Below, piece after piece: positions 11,879-19,619 of a stretch of DNA of 20,418 bases. The translations under genes were made by a program, and so were the position numbers. The notes below the pieces were generated by a model. The model was given only the letters and a program-made list of their open reading frames with translations, was not told the origin of the DNA and searched no databases. Numbering within the stretch: the stretch's first letter is position 1; every line of letters begins with the position of its first letter. Origin of the DNA: a virus. The stretch is taken from positions 1 through 20,418 of the IMG/VR virus record IMGVR_UViG_3300024358_000310. One strand, given 5' to 3'.

Positions 11879-14195
11879 CTAATTGATCTAAAGATTTTTT
11901 AGCTTTGATAGCTTTTCTTTCTTCTTTTGTTAACGGTTTTGGAAGTTCAGCGATTGTAAATTCTAAGTCGTCTTTAACTACAGAAACTGTTACCAATCCG
12001 CCATTAACTAGGTCTCCAAATAATACTCTTCGACTTAATGGAGTCTTAAGTTTATTATCGATCAATCTAGCTAACGGTCTTGCACCCATCTTCTTGTCGT
12101 AGCCTTTTTCAGCTAGCCATTTAGCAGCAGAACTTTCTAAAACAATTTCAATACCTTTGTCTTTGAGTTGTGTGTTAAGTTCTCCAACAAACTTCTTAAC
12201 AATTTGTTCAACCACAGAGTTGTCTAGTTTGTTAAATTTAATCACAGCATCTAAACGATTGCGGAATTCGGGAGCAAAAAATTTCTTAATAGCTTTATCA
12301 TCTTCTCCGTCACGTTCTAGCTCACCAAATCCTATGGTATTGCGTTCATTATCGGCAGCACCTAAGTTACTGGTCATAATAAGAATGGTGTTTCTACCAT
12401 CTGCCACTTTGCCATTAGAACCAGTGACAAATCCGTTGTCCATAAAGGCTAACAAAATGTTGCTAACATCTGGATGAGCTTTTTCAATTTCATCTAACAA
12501 TAAGATACTGTTAGGATGTTCTTGAAGTTTTGTAATCAACATACCGGCATTATCTTCGTAGCCGACATATCCCGGAGGAGCGCCGATCAACCTAGCCACG
12601 CTGTGCTTCTCTTGATATTCACCCATATCAAAACGGACTAATTGCATACCCATTTTTTCTGCGAGCTGTTTAGCAGTTTCAGTTTTACCGCAGCCTGTAG
12701 GTCCTAAGAACAAGAAACTACCGATTGGTTTATTAGGTGACTTCATTCCTGCTTGGGCTACAAAAATTTTATCTAGCAAGGTAGCAACAGCTTTGTCCTG
12801 TCCATAAACAACATTTTTCATATTGTTTTCTAAACCAGATAAGTTTTTGCTTTCCTTTTGAGCCACAGTTTCAAGAGGCATATTAATCATTTTGCTGAGC
12901 TCGTAGGTAACTTGTTCGATATCAACAAGTTGTTCTACACCTTCCATGGAGGCATCGTCTTTGAGTTTATACCTTGCACACGCACAGTCGATAATGTCAA
13001 TGGCCTTATCTGGAAGTTTTTTATCGCTCATGTATTTCACAGATAATTTAACGGCTTGGTCAATCGCAGCATCTGTAATTTTTACATTGTGATGTTTTTC
13101 GTAATACTTTCTTACACCTTTGATAATCTTAACTGTTAGCTCTGATGTAGGTTCGTCGATAGTAACACGTTGGAATCGACGCATTAGCGCACGATCCTTT
13201 TCAAAATGCTTACGATATTCCTCCCATGTGGTGCTGGCAATAAGTTTGATCACACCTTTGGTTAGAATAGGTTTAAGCATATTGCTCATGTCATTAGAGC
13301 TTTGGTTCGCTGCTCCTGCACCTTGCATCATGTGTGCTTCGTCGATGAACAAGATGATTTTTCCCTTGCGCTCTAAAGCCGTTAACACAGCCTTGACACG
13401 TTCTTCAAAGTCACCTCTATACTTAGAACCTGCTAAAAGAGCACTGATATCTAATGTATAAACCTGATGGTCCTGAATAAATTTAGGAACTTTCTTTTCG
13501 TGAATCTTACGTGCAAGTCCTTCTGCGATAGCAGTCTTGCCTACGCCAGGATCGCCCACCATTAACACGTTGGCTTTATTTCGTCTAGCTAATACCAACT
13601 GTATTTCTTCGATTTCGTTGTCTCTGCCGATAACAGGATCAATCAGTCTTTGTTTGGCCTTGAGGCTTAAGTTAGTGCAAAATTGATTCAATATTTTATC
13701 TAGTTGAGATGTGTTAACAATTCTGTGCGGTTCTTCTTCTTCGCTATCTTCTTCGATGACTAGATTTTCTTGAAAATATTTTACAAATTTTTCTTTAGTT
13801 ACTCCACCTTTGGTTAAGAAATAATAACCAAAACTGTTTTTCTCTGAAAGTATACTAATGATAACATCAGCAACTTCCATACGCTGTCTGCCACCGAACA
13901 ATACTTGTGTAAAGCAACGATTTAAAACTCGTTCGACAGAATTAGTTTTTCTAGGTTTTACAGCACCTTGAGTTTGGCTAACGATATCGTTTAGATTGTT
14001 TTTTAGAAAATGCTCGAGATTGCTCTTAATAAAGTCAACATCGGCACCAAAACTTTTTAGCATTTCAAAAGAGTTTTGCTCGCAAGCTATTCCATAAACA
14101 ATATGTTCTATGGTTATATATTCGTGTTTTAATTTTTTTGCAGTTTCAACTGAAAATTCAAAAATGGCCTGCAATTGATTGCTTGGTTCGATCAT
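11859..14195 (-). CDS. clpA: ClpA-like AAA+ unfoldase, ATP-binding subunit of Clp protease
   Basis: The 778-residue protein is a full-length ClpA-type unfoldase (E. coli ClpA has 758). An N-domain (1-143) with two Clp repeats is followed by ATPase 1: Walker A GDPGVGKT (214-221), pore loop around GSKYRGD (256-262), Walker B ILFIDEAH (281-288), arginines near RALMRRF (335-341). ATPase 2 has Walker A GPTGCGKT (498-505), pore loop GYVGY (542-546), Walker [12 protein letters not shown] (D568, E569) and sensor 2 GARPLAR (704-710). There is no ClpB-type middle coiled coil. Residues 621-623 are IGF, in the place of the IGL loop by which ClpA docks on ClpP; no clpP is in the window, so docking to host ClpP is likely. 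The acidic 147-156 linker and Lys-rich tail are extra. Its ATG overlaps the def stop by one base. Confidence 0.96.
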   Translation of the reverse strand: MIEPSNQLQAIFEFSVETAKKLKHEYITIEHIVYGIACEQNSFEMLKSFGADVDFIKSNLEHFLKNNLNDIVSQTQGAVKPRKTNSVERVLNRCFTQVLFGGRQRMEVADVIISILSEKNSFGYYFLTKGGVTKEKFVKYFQENLVIEEDSEEEEPHRIVNTSQLDKILNQFCTNLSLKAKQRLIDPVIGRDNEIEEIQLVLARRNKANVLMVGDPGVGKTAIAEGLARKIHEKKVPKFIQDHQVYTLDISALLAGSKYRGDFEERVKAVLTALERKGKIILFIDEAHMMQGAGAANQSSNDMSNMLKPILTKGVIKLIASTTWEEYRKHFEKDRALMRRFQRVTIDEPTSELTVKIIKGVRKYYEKHHNVKITDAAIDQAVKLSVKYMSDKKLPDKAIDIIDCACARYKLKDDASMEGVEQLVDIEQVTYELSKMINMPLETVAQKESKNLSGLENNMKNVVYGQDKAVATLLDKIFVAQAGMKSPNKPIGSFLFLGPTGCGKTETAKQLAEKMGMQLVRFDMGEYQEKHSVARLIGAPPGYVGYEDNAGMLITKLQEHPNSILLLDEIEKAHPDVSNILLAFMDNGFVTGSNGKVADGRNTILIMTSNLGAADNERNTIGFGELERDGEDDKAIKKFFAPEFRNRLDAVIKFNKLDNSVVEQIVKKFVGELNTQLKDKGIEIVLESSAAKWLAEKGYDKKMGARPLARLIDNKLKTPLSRRVLFGDLVNGGLVTVSVVKDDLEFTIAELPKPLTKEERKAIKAKKSLDQLDETVQS

Positions 14196-14689
14196 TATTT
14201 CTTTTTCCTAATTTTCTTCATAGCTAATTGTAATTTCATCTGACTTACTCTGTCAACGAAACAAACACCGTTTAAATGATCCAATTCGTGTTGGAGACAT
14301 TTACTTAGATAACCGTCTACTTTTATTTCATGAGTATTTCCTTTGCTGTCTTGATACTCTGCTACTACCCATGTTGGTCTTTTAATTTTAAGATACAGTC
14401 CGGGATAACTTAAACACCCTTCTTCGTCTAATACTAATTCCGAACTTGCTTCTTTGATAACAGGATTAAACAATGCGAAAGGTGCAGGAAATCCTTCGAT
14501 ATTATTACTGCCCATTACAAATACTCTTTTTGTGATGCCTATTTGATTAGCTGCTAATCCAATGCCATGACTTTCGACCATAAAGTCTATCATGGATTTT
14601 TCTAATTCTTCAGCATCTCCATCGGCAGCAAAATTCCAAGGTGTGCTGATCTGAACTAGACTTTCGTGTGGTCCTAATTTAAATTCCAT
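14195..14689 (-). CDS. def: Peptide deformylase
   Basis: This 164-residue enzyme removes the formyl group from the first methionine of new proteins in the cytoplasm. The three family motifs are intact: GIGLAANQ (42-49), EEGCLSYP (89-96, C92 metal ligand) and QHELDHL (133-139, H134 and H138 ligands, E135 catalytic). Length is typical, with a basic tail (KKIRKKK) rather than the extended C-terminal helix of some bacterial enzymes. Phage deformylases are known from T4-like cyanophages, where they have been proposed to favour fast-turnover host proteins; that role is not shown here. The start overlaps dnaJ by 11 bases with no clear ribosome site, and its stop overlaps the clpA start by one base, so the three genes form one coupled unit. 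Confidence 0.96.
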   Translation of the reverse strand: MEFKLGPHESLVQISTPWNFAADGDAEELEKSMIDFMVESHGIGLAANQIGITKRVFVMGSNNIEGFPAPFALFNPVIKEASSELVLDEEGCLSYPGLYLKIKRPTWVVAEYQDSKGNTHEIKVDGYLSKCLQHELDHLNGVCFVDRVSQMKLQLAMKKIRKKK

Positions 14690-15515
14690 CTTTTATAATT
14701 TTTACCTTTTCTAACATTTCTTCAGATAAGTTCCTTGGAACCATAACTTTTATTCTTATCAACAATTTGCCTCTGTGCTTGGATCTAATATGAGGCAATC
14801 CGTGACTGTTACAACTTAACACAGTCTCTGGTTGTGTTCCTGGGGGAACAGTTACATCTAATTGTTTATTATCTAATGTAGTGATAGATAATGTAGTTCC
14901 TAATATAGCATCCCATACAGATATAGTTTGATCTATAGCTAAGTCAGTTCCGTTACGTCTGAAGAGAGGATGCTGTCTAATCATGATATTAACGATAAGA
15001 TCCCCAGGACGAAGATTTCTTATAGAGTTATCTCCCATCCCCTCGTATCGAATCTGCTGTCCATGCTCTACACCCGGAGGAATAGAAATGTTGATCATTT
15101 TCTTTACTCCTCCGGGCATACCTATTTCAGCATCAATGGTTTTTCCTTGTAGCACATCTTCTAAAGTAATTTCAATATTAACATTTAGAGTTTTGTTTCT
15201 TTGCATCGGACGCTGGCCAAAACCAAAACCAAAGTTTCCAAATAAATCGTTTAAGTCGCCTGTTCCAAAATGGAATTCGAAGGGACCTTGGTTAAATCCT
15301 CCCATGCCTGGTTGAGCATTAGGATCTCCCCCCATATCGATGATTCTTTTCTTTTCAGGATCGGTTAGAGCATCGTAAGCGGTGGATATTTCTTTAAATT
15401 TCTTTTCATCACCTCCGCGGTCAGGATGATGCTTCATAGCTAAACTACGATATGCTTTTTTAATTTCGGCGTCACTTGCGCCTCGTTTTAATCCTAAGGT
15501 AGCGTAATAATCCAT
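14679..15515 (-). CDS. dnaJ: DnaJ-type co-chaperone without zinc finger (type II Hsp40)
   Basis: The 278 residues comprise a J domain (1-62) with HPD at 30-32, a Gly/Phe-rich linker (about 62-102) and a beta-sandwich substrate-binding region (106-278), with no CxxCxGxG zinc repeats, so it resembles CbpA or type II Hsp40 in plan and is shorter than E. coli DnaJ (376). The J domain stimulates ATP hydrolysis by DnaK; no dnaK is seen here, so the host DnaK is the likely partner. It is the first gene of a unit with def and clpA. The ATG has no Shine-Dalgarno sequence: the preceding bases are the AT-rich end of a promoter, and the predicted start of transcription is the A of the ATG. An alternative start further in would damage the J domain. 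Confidence 0.96.
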   Translation of the reverse strand: MDYYATLGLKRGASDAEIKKAYRSLAMKHHPDRGGDEKKFKEISTAYDALTDPEKKRIIDMGGDPNAQPGMGGFNQGPFEFHFGTGDLNDLFGNFGFGFGQRPMQRNKTLNVNIEITLEDVLQGKTIDAEIGMPGGVKKMINISIPPGVEHGQQIRYEGMGDNSIRNLRPGDLIVNIMIRQHPLFRRNGTDLAIDQTISVWDAILGTTLSITTLDNKQLDVTVPPGTQPETVLSCNSHGLPHIRSKHRGKLLIRIKVMVPRNLSEEMLEKVKIIKDGI

Positions 15516-15521
15516 GTTATT

Positions 15522-15550
15522 ATTATATGATAAAAAAAGGACTGTGTCAA
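15522..15550 (-). promoter_or_regulatory. Perfect sigma70 promoter for dnaJ, overlapping a terminator
   Basis: The minus strand has TTGACA (15550-15545), a 17-base spacer and TATAAT (15527-15522): full consensus in both boxes. The -35 box is the loop of the terminator at 15532-15560, and the spacer includes its 3' arm and T-run. The predicted transcription start is about 15515, the first base of dnaJ. Confidence 0.85.
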
Positions 15551-15560
15551 GCAGTCCTTT
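15532..15560 (-). terminator. Intrinsic terminator of the lysis unit
   Basis: On the minus strand AAAGGACTG (15560-15552) pairs perfectly with CAGTCCTTT (15544-15536) around the loop CTTGACA, followed by T to 15532 (seven T in all). It begins about 29 bases after the stop of the small secreted protein gene. Confidence 0.9.
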
Positions 15561-15588
15561 TATTTAATGCAGATTTACTGAGCTCGAA

Positions 15589-15801
15589 TTATTTTTTCTT
15601 TTCAGGAACTGCTGTGCCTTCGTGCTTTTTATGCACTTTAACTTCTTTACAACTTTGTTTCACTTTTCCAGTCTTTTTATCCGTTTCTGGTTTGCCGTCT
15701 TTGCCTTTAACATCGATACAGACTTTTTTAGTTTCGCCTTCAGCATATGCAGGATATGCTACTGCTAATGCTAGGCCTGCTACAAAAATTAAATGTTTCA
15801 T
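15589..15801 (-). CDS. Small secreted Lys-rich protein
   Basis: This 70-residue protein starts with a clear signal peptide, MKHLIFVAGLALAVAYPAYA, with likely cleavage after AYA (residue 20). The mature 50 residues are rich in Lys and Glu with two cysteines (in KKVCIDV and QSCKEV) that could form a disulfide in the periplasm. I do not recognise a named family. AAGGAG lies five bases before the ATG. It is the last gene of the lysis unit, nine bases after the holin candidate and just before a terminator, so an accessory envelope or lysis role is possible, but no motif shows it. Confidence 0.75.
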   Translation of the reverse strand: MKHLIFVAGLALAVAYPAYAEGETKKVCIDVKGKDGKPETDKKTGKVKQSCKEVKVHKKHEGTAVPEKKK

Positions 15802-15810
15802 AATGTCTCC

Positions 15811-16320
15811 TTATAGTTCGGGTTGATCAGGCTGCACTGGCATTGGCTTACCTGTGCTGCTCATTGCTGGAGCCGCTGGCGTCGGCTTAGGTGCGCTTCC
15901 AAAGCTGCTTCCGCCAAAGCTACTTGGGGTGCTTGGTGCTCCGAAACTTGGCGTAGCTGGTGCGCCGAAACTGCTCGGTGCTGCTGGAGCAGGGCTAAAT
16001 GTTGAAGGGCTGCTTGCTGGTGTAGATAGTCCGCCATTGTTTGCTCCATTTAGTTTTTCTTGTGTGCGACCAAATGCCGCGATACCTAATACCGCACCCA
16101 TTGCGATATGGAATAAACCAGCACCTTGTAAGGTTAGTGGATTCCATTGTGTAATAGGACTATGTGTTAGAGTTTGTAACAAACTCCATAAGATTGGAAA
16201 TATGACCATGTCCATCATGCAGACAACCATATACATCCAACCCATCATTGGACGCCATTTAGCATTCATCCAATCTTCTTTTTTCTTTTCACTATCGCTC
16301 ATCGTTGTGTGATCTGTCAT
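15811..16320 (-). CDS. Holin candidate with Pro/Ser/Phe-Gly-rich tail
   Basis: Residues 20-90 have the plan of a phage holin: KWRPMMGWMYMVV leading into a membrane segment (27-49), then a second (66-83) in LTLQGAGLFHIAMGAVLGIA, with a charged exit FGRTQEK. The WRP-x-MGW start is a feature I recall from holins of other phages with two or three membrane spans. A holin makes the timed membrane lesion that lets the endolysin out; the gene lies in the same unit as an endolysin and spanin candidates, which supports this. The last 80 residues are low-complexity Ala/Pro/Ser/Gly with repeated SFG or FGAP units (SSFGAP, PSFGAP, SSFGGSSFGSAP), unusual for a holin. AAAGGAG lies six bases before the ATG. 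Confidence 0.62.
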   Translation of the reverse strand: MTDHTTMSDSEKKKEDWMNAKWRPMMGWMYMVVCMMDMVIFPILWSLLQTLTHSPITQWNPLTLQGAGLFHIAMGAVLGIAAFGRTQEKLNGANNGGLSTPASSPSTFSPAPAAPSSFGAPATPSFGAPSTPSSFGGSSFGSAPKPTPAAPAMSSTGKPMPVQPDQPEL

Positions 16321-16340
16321 TAGTCGCTCCTTTATCTAAA

Positions 16341-16907
16341 TTAAAACCAAAGGAAGATTCCGTTGGCTGATAATACTAATCCTACGCCTGCTACTGCAAA
16401 GCTACTCCAAAACATTGGCATACTGACTGCAAGGATACTTGCGGAAAGCACAACAATGGCTAACTGATACGCGGTAGAAGCATAACCGATCCATGGACTA
16501 GATTTCTTGGCTAGTTCACGATCTGCTTCCATCTTACGTGCATTAACAGCGATCTCTTTCTTATCGCTGTCCATGCGTTCTGCTTCTGCCTTAAATTCTG
16601 CCTTTAGTTTAGGATCACTAGTTGTCTTTGATGCGATTTCATAACTAACTAAACGATTATTTTTTGCTTGGTATTGTGCCCAAGCATTGTTAGCACCTAA
16701 TGTATTGTTTAATACTGTGCTGGATAGTTTCCCACCATACCAACTGTTTACTGCTAGGAACAACGCGAATACGGAAATAACCATACCTGCTTTGTCTTTG
16801 ATCTTTGCTTCACGCTCACTTCGGCTACCCGGTGCTGGCTTTGGTGCATCGGGATCTTTTGCGTCCTTTGTGAACATTTTTAAAACTGTGTCTACTACGT
16901 TAGCCAT
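16341..16907 (-). CDS. DUF4337-like membrane protein
   Basis: The frame is open to 16922, but ATG 16907 has GGAG five bases upstream and is chosen; the longer form would start with TTG inside that ribosome site. The 188-residue protein has membrane segments at about 41-55, 141-162 and 166-187 and a helical, charged middle (75-135) that probably lies on one side of the membrane. The stretch with NAWAQYQAKNNR recalls the W-x-YQAK signature of DUF4337 membrane proteins, whose function is unknown. It sits between the lipoprotein and the holin candidate in the lysis unit. It might regulate the holin or be an antiholin, but this is only from position. Confidence 0.75.
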   Translation of the reverse strand: MANVVDTVLKMFTKDAKDPDAPKPAPGSRSEREAKIKDKAGMVISVFALFLAVNSWYGGKLSSTVLNNTLGANNAWAQYQAKNNRLVSYEIASKTTSDPKLKAEFKAEAERMDSDKKEIAVNARKMEADRELAKKSSPWIGYASTAYQLAIVVLSASILAVSMPMFWSSFAVAGVGLVLSANGIFLWF

Positions 16908-16927
16908 CTGCGCTCCTTTCAAAAAAA

Positions 16928-17197
16928 TTATTTCACGCTGTCAAAATTTTGTTTTTGGTCGTTATACCATTTAATCCACGCATCTACTTTTACACGACAT
17001 TCATAGTAGGTGCTGTAATTTACTACAACTACATCAAGCAATTTGCTTAATTCTTGTGTTTCTTTTGCTGCTTCTTTTAATTCAGGACAAGCCTGCATGA
17101 TTTCCGGAATCGCTTCTGGAAAGTTTCTTTTAACTGGAGCTGTTCCTAGGCATCCAGTTAACAGCAAGGCAGGAATTAGTAAGAGAATACTTTTCAT
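16928..17197 (-). CDS. Lipoprotein, candidate outer-membrane spanin
   Basis: This 89-residue protein begins MKSILLLIPALLLTGC, a lipoprotein signal with lipobox LTGC, so Cys16 should be lipidated. The mature 74 residues contain two more Cys (in MQACPEL and YYECRVK) and end WIKWYNDQKQNFDSVK. I recall related lipoproteins next to membrane-anchored coiled-coil proteins in marine T4-like phages. Its start overlaps the stop of the coiled-coil gene by four bases (ATGA), with AGGAG seven bases before the ATG. That pair, beside an endolysin, is the usual layout of a two-part spanin, which fuses inner and outer membranes at lysis. The mature part is not Pro-rich like many Rz1 proteins, so the assignment is mainly contextual. 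Confidence 0.75.
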   Translation of the reverse strand: MKSILLLIPALLLTGCLGTAPVKRNFPEAIPEIMQACPELKEAAKETQELSKLLDVVVVNYSTYYECRVKVDAWIKWYNDQKQNFDSVK

Positions 17198-17664
17198 TTT
17201 GATTCTCCTGGCTTAGCATTTTTAGCCGCAGCATTATGTAAGTCTATAGCCTCAGGAGCAACTTTACATTCTTTATCAATAATCTTTTCGACTTCTTTGA
17301 TTTTTTCTTGTATCACATATTGTGTGTCTTTTACAGTTTTAACTTTGTCTACATAGACTTTTTGAATCACTGTATTGATTTGTGGTGCTCGTTCTTCTGA
17401 TTTTTTAATTTTTTCTTCAAGTTCTGCCACCTTGGCACGCCACTCCATCTCAACACCGTAACCACCTTTGAGATAGATACCAGCTACTAAAAGGACTGCG
17501 CTGATTACTTGTAATATCAAGTAGTAGGGAGAAAGTGCTGGGAACCAGCGCAGAATTCTGTGTAAGACAAAAAAGAATAAAAAGGAACCAACCGCACCTG
17601 CGATTAAGATAGCATTGATAACATAGATAAGAAAACTATCTGGTATAAATGCTAACATCCACAT
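17194..17664 (-). CDS. Membrane-anchored coiled-coil protein, candidate inner-membrane spanin
   Basis: The 156 residues hold two membrane segments (about 10-35 and 47-65) and then a long charged helix likely to form a coiled coil (75-131, with VAELEEKIKKSEERA and EKIKEVEKIID), ending CKVAPEAIDLHNAAAKN. A classical Rz spanin has one N-terminal membrane segment; two here are unusual but would put the coiled coil in the periplasm if the N-terminus is outside. The single Cys133 near the end could form an intermolecular disulfide. It follows the endolysin with a one-base gap and overlaps the lipoprotein gene by four bases, which supports a spanin pair. Confidence in the gene is high; the spanin role is inferred. 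Confidence 0.78.
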   Translation of the reverse strand: MWMLAFIPDSFLIYVINAILIAGAVGSFLFFFVLHRILRWFPALSPYYLILQVISAVLLVAGIYLKGGYGVEMEWRAKVAELEEKIKKSEERAPQINTVIQKVYVDKVKTVKDTQYVIQEKIKEVEKIIDKECKVAPEAIDLHNAAAKNAKPGESK

Positions 17665-17665
17665 T

Positions 17666-18295
17666 TTAGGCTACTCCAAAAATATGTAAAGCGTGATTGT
17701 AATGCTTGATACGATCTTCTAATCCAATAGTTCCGCCATTGATTCTTTTAGTCAATGTTAGGATGTCTCCCTTGTCAGCCCATTGGTTTAGTTTATTTTG
17801 TTCCCAGAAGAAACAAGCAGATTGCACAGCACCTTCGAATGTTTCTAGATATTCGCTGGCTTCTTCTATAGGAATGTCTAAACTTGCTGCAAAGAATGTA
17901 TAGTTGTCTTTACCAGTTAATTGAATCAATCCACGACCACAATAACGGTATCCGTCTCCGCTGTCTTCATCACCGTTGCCCATACGATTCGCATAGACTC
18001 TGTTTGCGATCATTTGTGGCTTGTTGGCGTATTGTGCTGCGATATTATCGTCTGGAAAATACTTAGGAAATACCTTGCGCAGACTTGCTGCTTTATAATT
18101 TAAGTTTTCTTTTAAGAAAATGAATCCACCACTTTCGTGAGCGCATTGTGCTAGAAAGGCTGCTACACGTTGTGGAGTATTGATTTCATATTCCGGAAGT
18201 ATTTCTGAAAGAGCACTATACCAATGATCTACATATGGATTCTTTGGAATCATGTCTTTTAATTGTGCTTTGGTAAAATCAAATGTAAAACTCAT
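17666..18295 (-). CDS. GH19 endolysin (chitinase-fold lysozyme)
   Basis: This 209-residue single-domain protein has GH19 family landmarks: AAFLAQCAHESGGF (46-59, E54 likely catalytic), NLNYKAASLRKVFPKYF, the YCGRGLIQLTGKDNY block, and TKRINGG near the end. Phage GH19 enzymes of this size cut peptidoglycan at lysis. There is no signal peptide or membrane segment, so it needs a holin to leave the cytoplasm. It is followed by the spanin candidates and the holin candidate. AAGGA lies seven bases upstream of the ATG. It shares a 31-base identical block with the GH19 domain of the HAD fusion gene, so the two lysozyme-like domains have a common origin or have exchanged DNA. The first 40 residues give a helical region not seen in the fusion protein. 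Confidence 0.93.
   Translation of the reverse strand: MSFTFDFTKAQLKDMIPKNPYVDHWYSALSEILPEYEINTPQRVAAFLAQCAHESGGFIFLKENLNYKAASLRKVFPKYFPDDNIAAQYANKPQMIANRVYANRMGNGDEDSGDGYRYCGRGLIQLTGKDNYTFFAASLDIPIEEASEYLETFEGAVQSACFFWEQNKLNQWADKGDILTLTKRINGGTIGLEDRIKHYNHALHIFGVA
18133..18163. repeat. 31-bp direct repeat, copy 2 (GH19 catalytic region)
   Basis: Identical to 6479-6509 over 31 bases, in the same orientation, encoding AAFLAQCAHE in the endolysin. Confidence 0.85.
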
Positions 18296-18297
18296 TA

Positions 18298-19032
18298 TTA
18301 TATCCTTTGCAATAACATAGCTGTTGCACCATTTGTGAACAGTAATTTATCTCCAAATTTATTGATATCGTAATCGCCTAATACTTTAGTAAGCCAAAAA
18401 GTTTCAGCTGATGATTCAGGATCAACAGATGGAGCACCTTCTACAATCGCTTGTGGATCGTTTTCATTTAACCAACGTAGTTGTATTTTTTGATCAAACG
18501 GTTTATGGATAGTGATAACATTACCATCTAATGTTAAATCGTCCATTAGCGTTTTGTTAAAGAATCTTTTTACAGATTCAGTTCTCATTTTGTTCATGAG
18601 TCCATCGTAATCTCCGGGAGTCATTGGGATTACTTTTTTGATAGTATCTTCTGCTAAATCGTGTTCTGATTTTTGTTTATGATACTTAAATTTAAAATCA
18701 TCTATGCCTGTTAATTTTCTAACACCATAAATTAAATCTTTAATTTGTTCTGATAGTTTAGGAGTTCTTGACAATTCGACGAAAACAGCATATTCACCGT
18801 TGGTATTTTCTCCAGAGCTGACATCAGCATCTAATACAAACGGATATCCTTTTTCGATAAACTCCATTAAATCTTTAGCCGGGCTACGATCTTTAACTTG
18901 AAAGCTGACCACACATACATCACGGTCCTCGCCCATTTTTGATTTAAAGGTATCTATTTCGATTTTGTTATGGACCAATTCAACCAAGTCCATAGATCGT
19001 AGACCTTCATTAAGCTGCTGGTTGTTCTGCAT
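18298..19032 (-). CDS. Conserved unknown protein of T4-like phages
   Basis: The frame is open to 19089, but ATG 19032 with AGGA eight bases upstream is chosen, giving 244 residues. It begins MQNNQQLNEGLRSMDLVELV and has IDTFKSKMGEDRDVCVVSFQ and KGYPFVLDADVSSGENTNGE, a pattern I recall from a conserved marine T4-like phage protein without a known role. It looks like a soluble alpha/beta protein of two domains (about 1-120 and 125-244), with a conserved VIPMTPGDYDGLM piece between. Its start lies 23 bases inside the preceding gene, so the two are made together. No catalytic motif was recognised. Expression from the late promoter at 19559 suggests a virion or assembly role. Confidence 0.78.
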   Translation of the reverse strand: MQNNQQLNEGLRSMDLVELVHNKIEIDTFKSKMGEDRDVCVVSFQVKDRSPAKDLMEFIEKGYPFVLDADVSSGENTNGEYAVFVELSRTPKLSEQIKDLIYGVRKLTGIDDFKFKYHKQKSEHDLAEDTIKKVIPMTPGDYDGLMNKMRTESVKRFFNKTLMDDLTLDGNVITIHKPFDQKIQLRWLNENDPQAIVEGAPSVDPESSAETFWLTKVLGDYDINKFGDKLLFTNGATAMLLQRI

Positions 19033-19543
19033 TTGCCATTTCCTGTGCTTGTTGGTCGGCTGGATTAACGTCGGCGTTAACAGCACCACTCAAGTTGATA
19101 ATGTCTTCAACTTTATTTTTATCTAATTCTGTGTAGCCTCTATTAATGTCAGTCATTAATTTTTTCGGCATAGTAATCTTTACCATCCATACAGGAACTA
19201 GATCAATTTTACCTTTACGTGTGCCTGGACGAATATCGTCGGGCGTTTTAATTTTTCTTACTTTAGATAACTTAGCTTCAGCTATCTTTACTTTGCAACC
19301 GTAGTCGATTAAACGAAGGCCACCTTTAGGTTCCGGCATTTTATCTTCCGGCCACATAAACGTGCATTCTACAAAGTAACGAGATTCTTTAGGACCCTCT
19401 ACTAGCTCGCCGTCTATCCAGTTATCGAACACGTAGACGTCTAATTCGTCAATTACACGCTCGAAATCCTTGAGCAAACTTAGGCTATTATTAGAGCCAT
19501 AGATCTGTTCTATGTTTTGTATGATATCTTTAATGTCTGCCAT
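19010..19543 (-). CDS. Conserved unknown protein of T4-like phages, first gene of the late unit
   Basis: The start is placed at ATG 19543 (177 residues), five bases after GGGAG; the frame is open to an ATG at 19555 that would overlap this ribosome site. The protein begins MADIKDIIQNIEQIYGSN and contains VIDELDVYVFDNWIDGELVE, ESRYFVECTFMWPEDKMP and GGLRLIDYGCKVK, followed by TPDDIRPGTRKGKI. From memory this is a strongly conserved but unassigned protein of marine T4-like phages. It looks soluble with mixed strands and helices and has a disordered Ala/Gln-rich tail. A late promoter octamer with a short leader lies just upstream, so it is likely made late, together with the next gene and the lysis cassette. 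Confidence 0.8.
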   Translation of the reverse strand: MADIKDIIQNIEQIYGSNNSLSLLKDFERVIDELDVYVFDNWIDGELVEGPKESRYFVECTFMWPEDKMPEPKGGLRLIDYGCKVKIAEAKLSKVRKIKTPDDIRPGTRKGKIDLVPVWMVKITMPKKLMTDINRGYTELDKNKVEDIINLSGAVNADVNPADQQAQEMANAEQPAA

Positions 19544-19558
19544 AACTTCTCCCATTTG

Positions 19559-19566
19559 TATTTATC
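19559..19566 (-). promoter_or_regulatory. T4-type late promoter of the lysis unit
   Basis: GATAAATA (19566-19559, minus strand) matches seven of eight bases of the late octamer. A start about six bases on (near 19553) leaves a leader of about ten bases carrying GGGAG before the ATG at 19543, a typical late leader. Confidence 0.65.
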
Positions 19567-19619
19567 GCGAAAATTTAAACATAACACATATTATTTTGCA
19601 TCAGACATTAAATACTTTT

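Noticed and set aside
11859-14195. ClpB/Hsp104 disaggregase identity
   Set aside because: There is no middle coiled-coil insertion between the two ATPase domains, and the IGF loop of ClpP-binding unfoldases is present, so ClpA fits better.
15854-16312. Plus-strand open frame of 152 codons antisense to the holin candidate
   Set aside because: It is a frame shadow: its residues mirror the Gly/Ala/Pro-rich codons of the minus-strand gene, and it has no ribosome site or neighbour on that strand.
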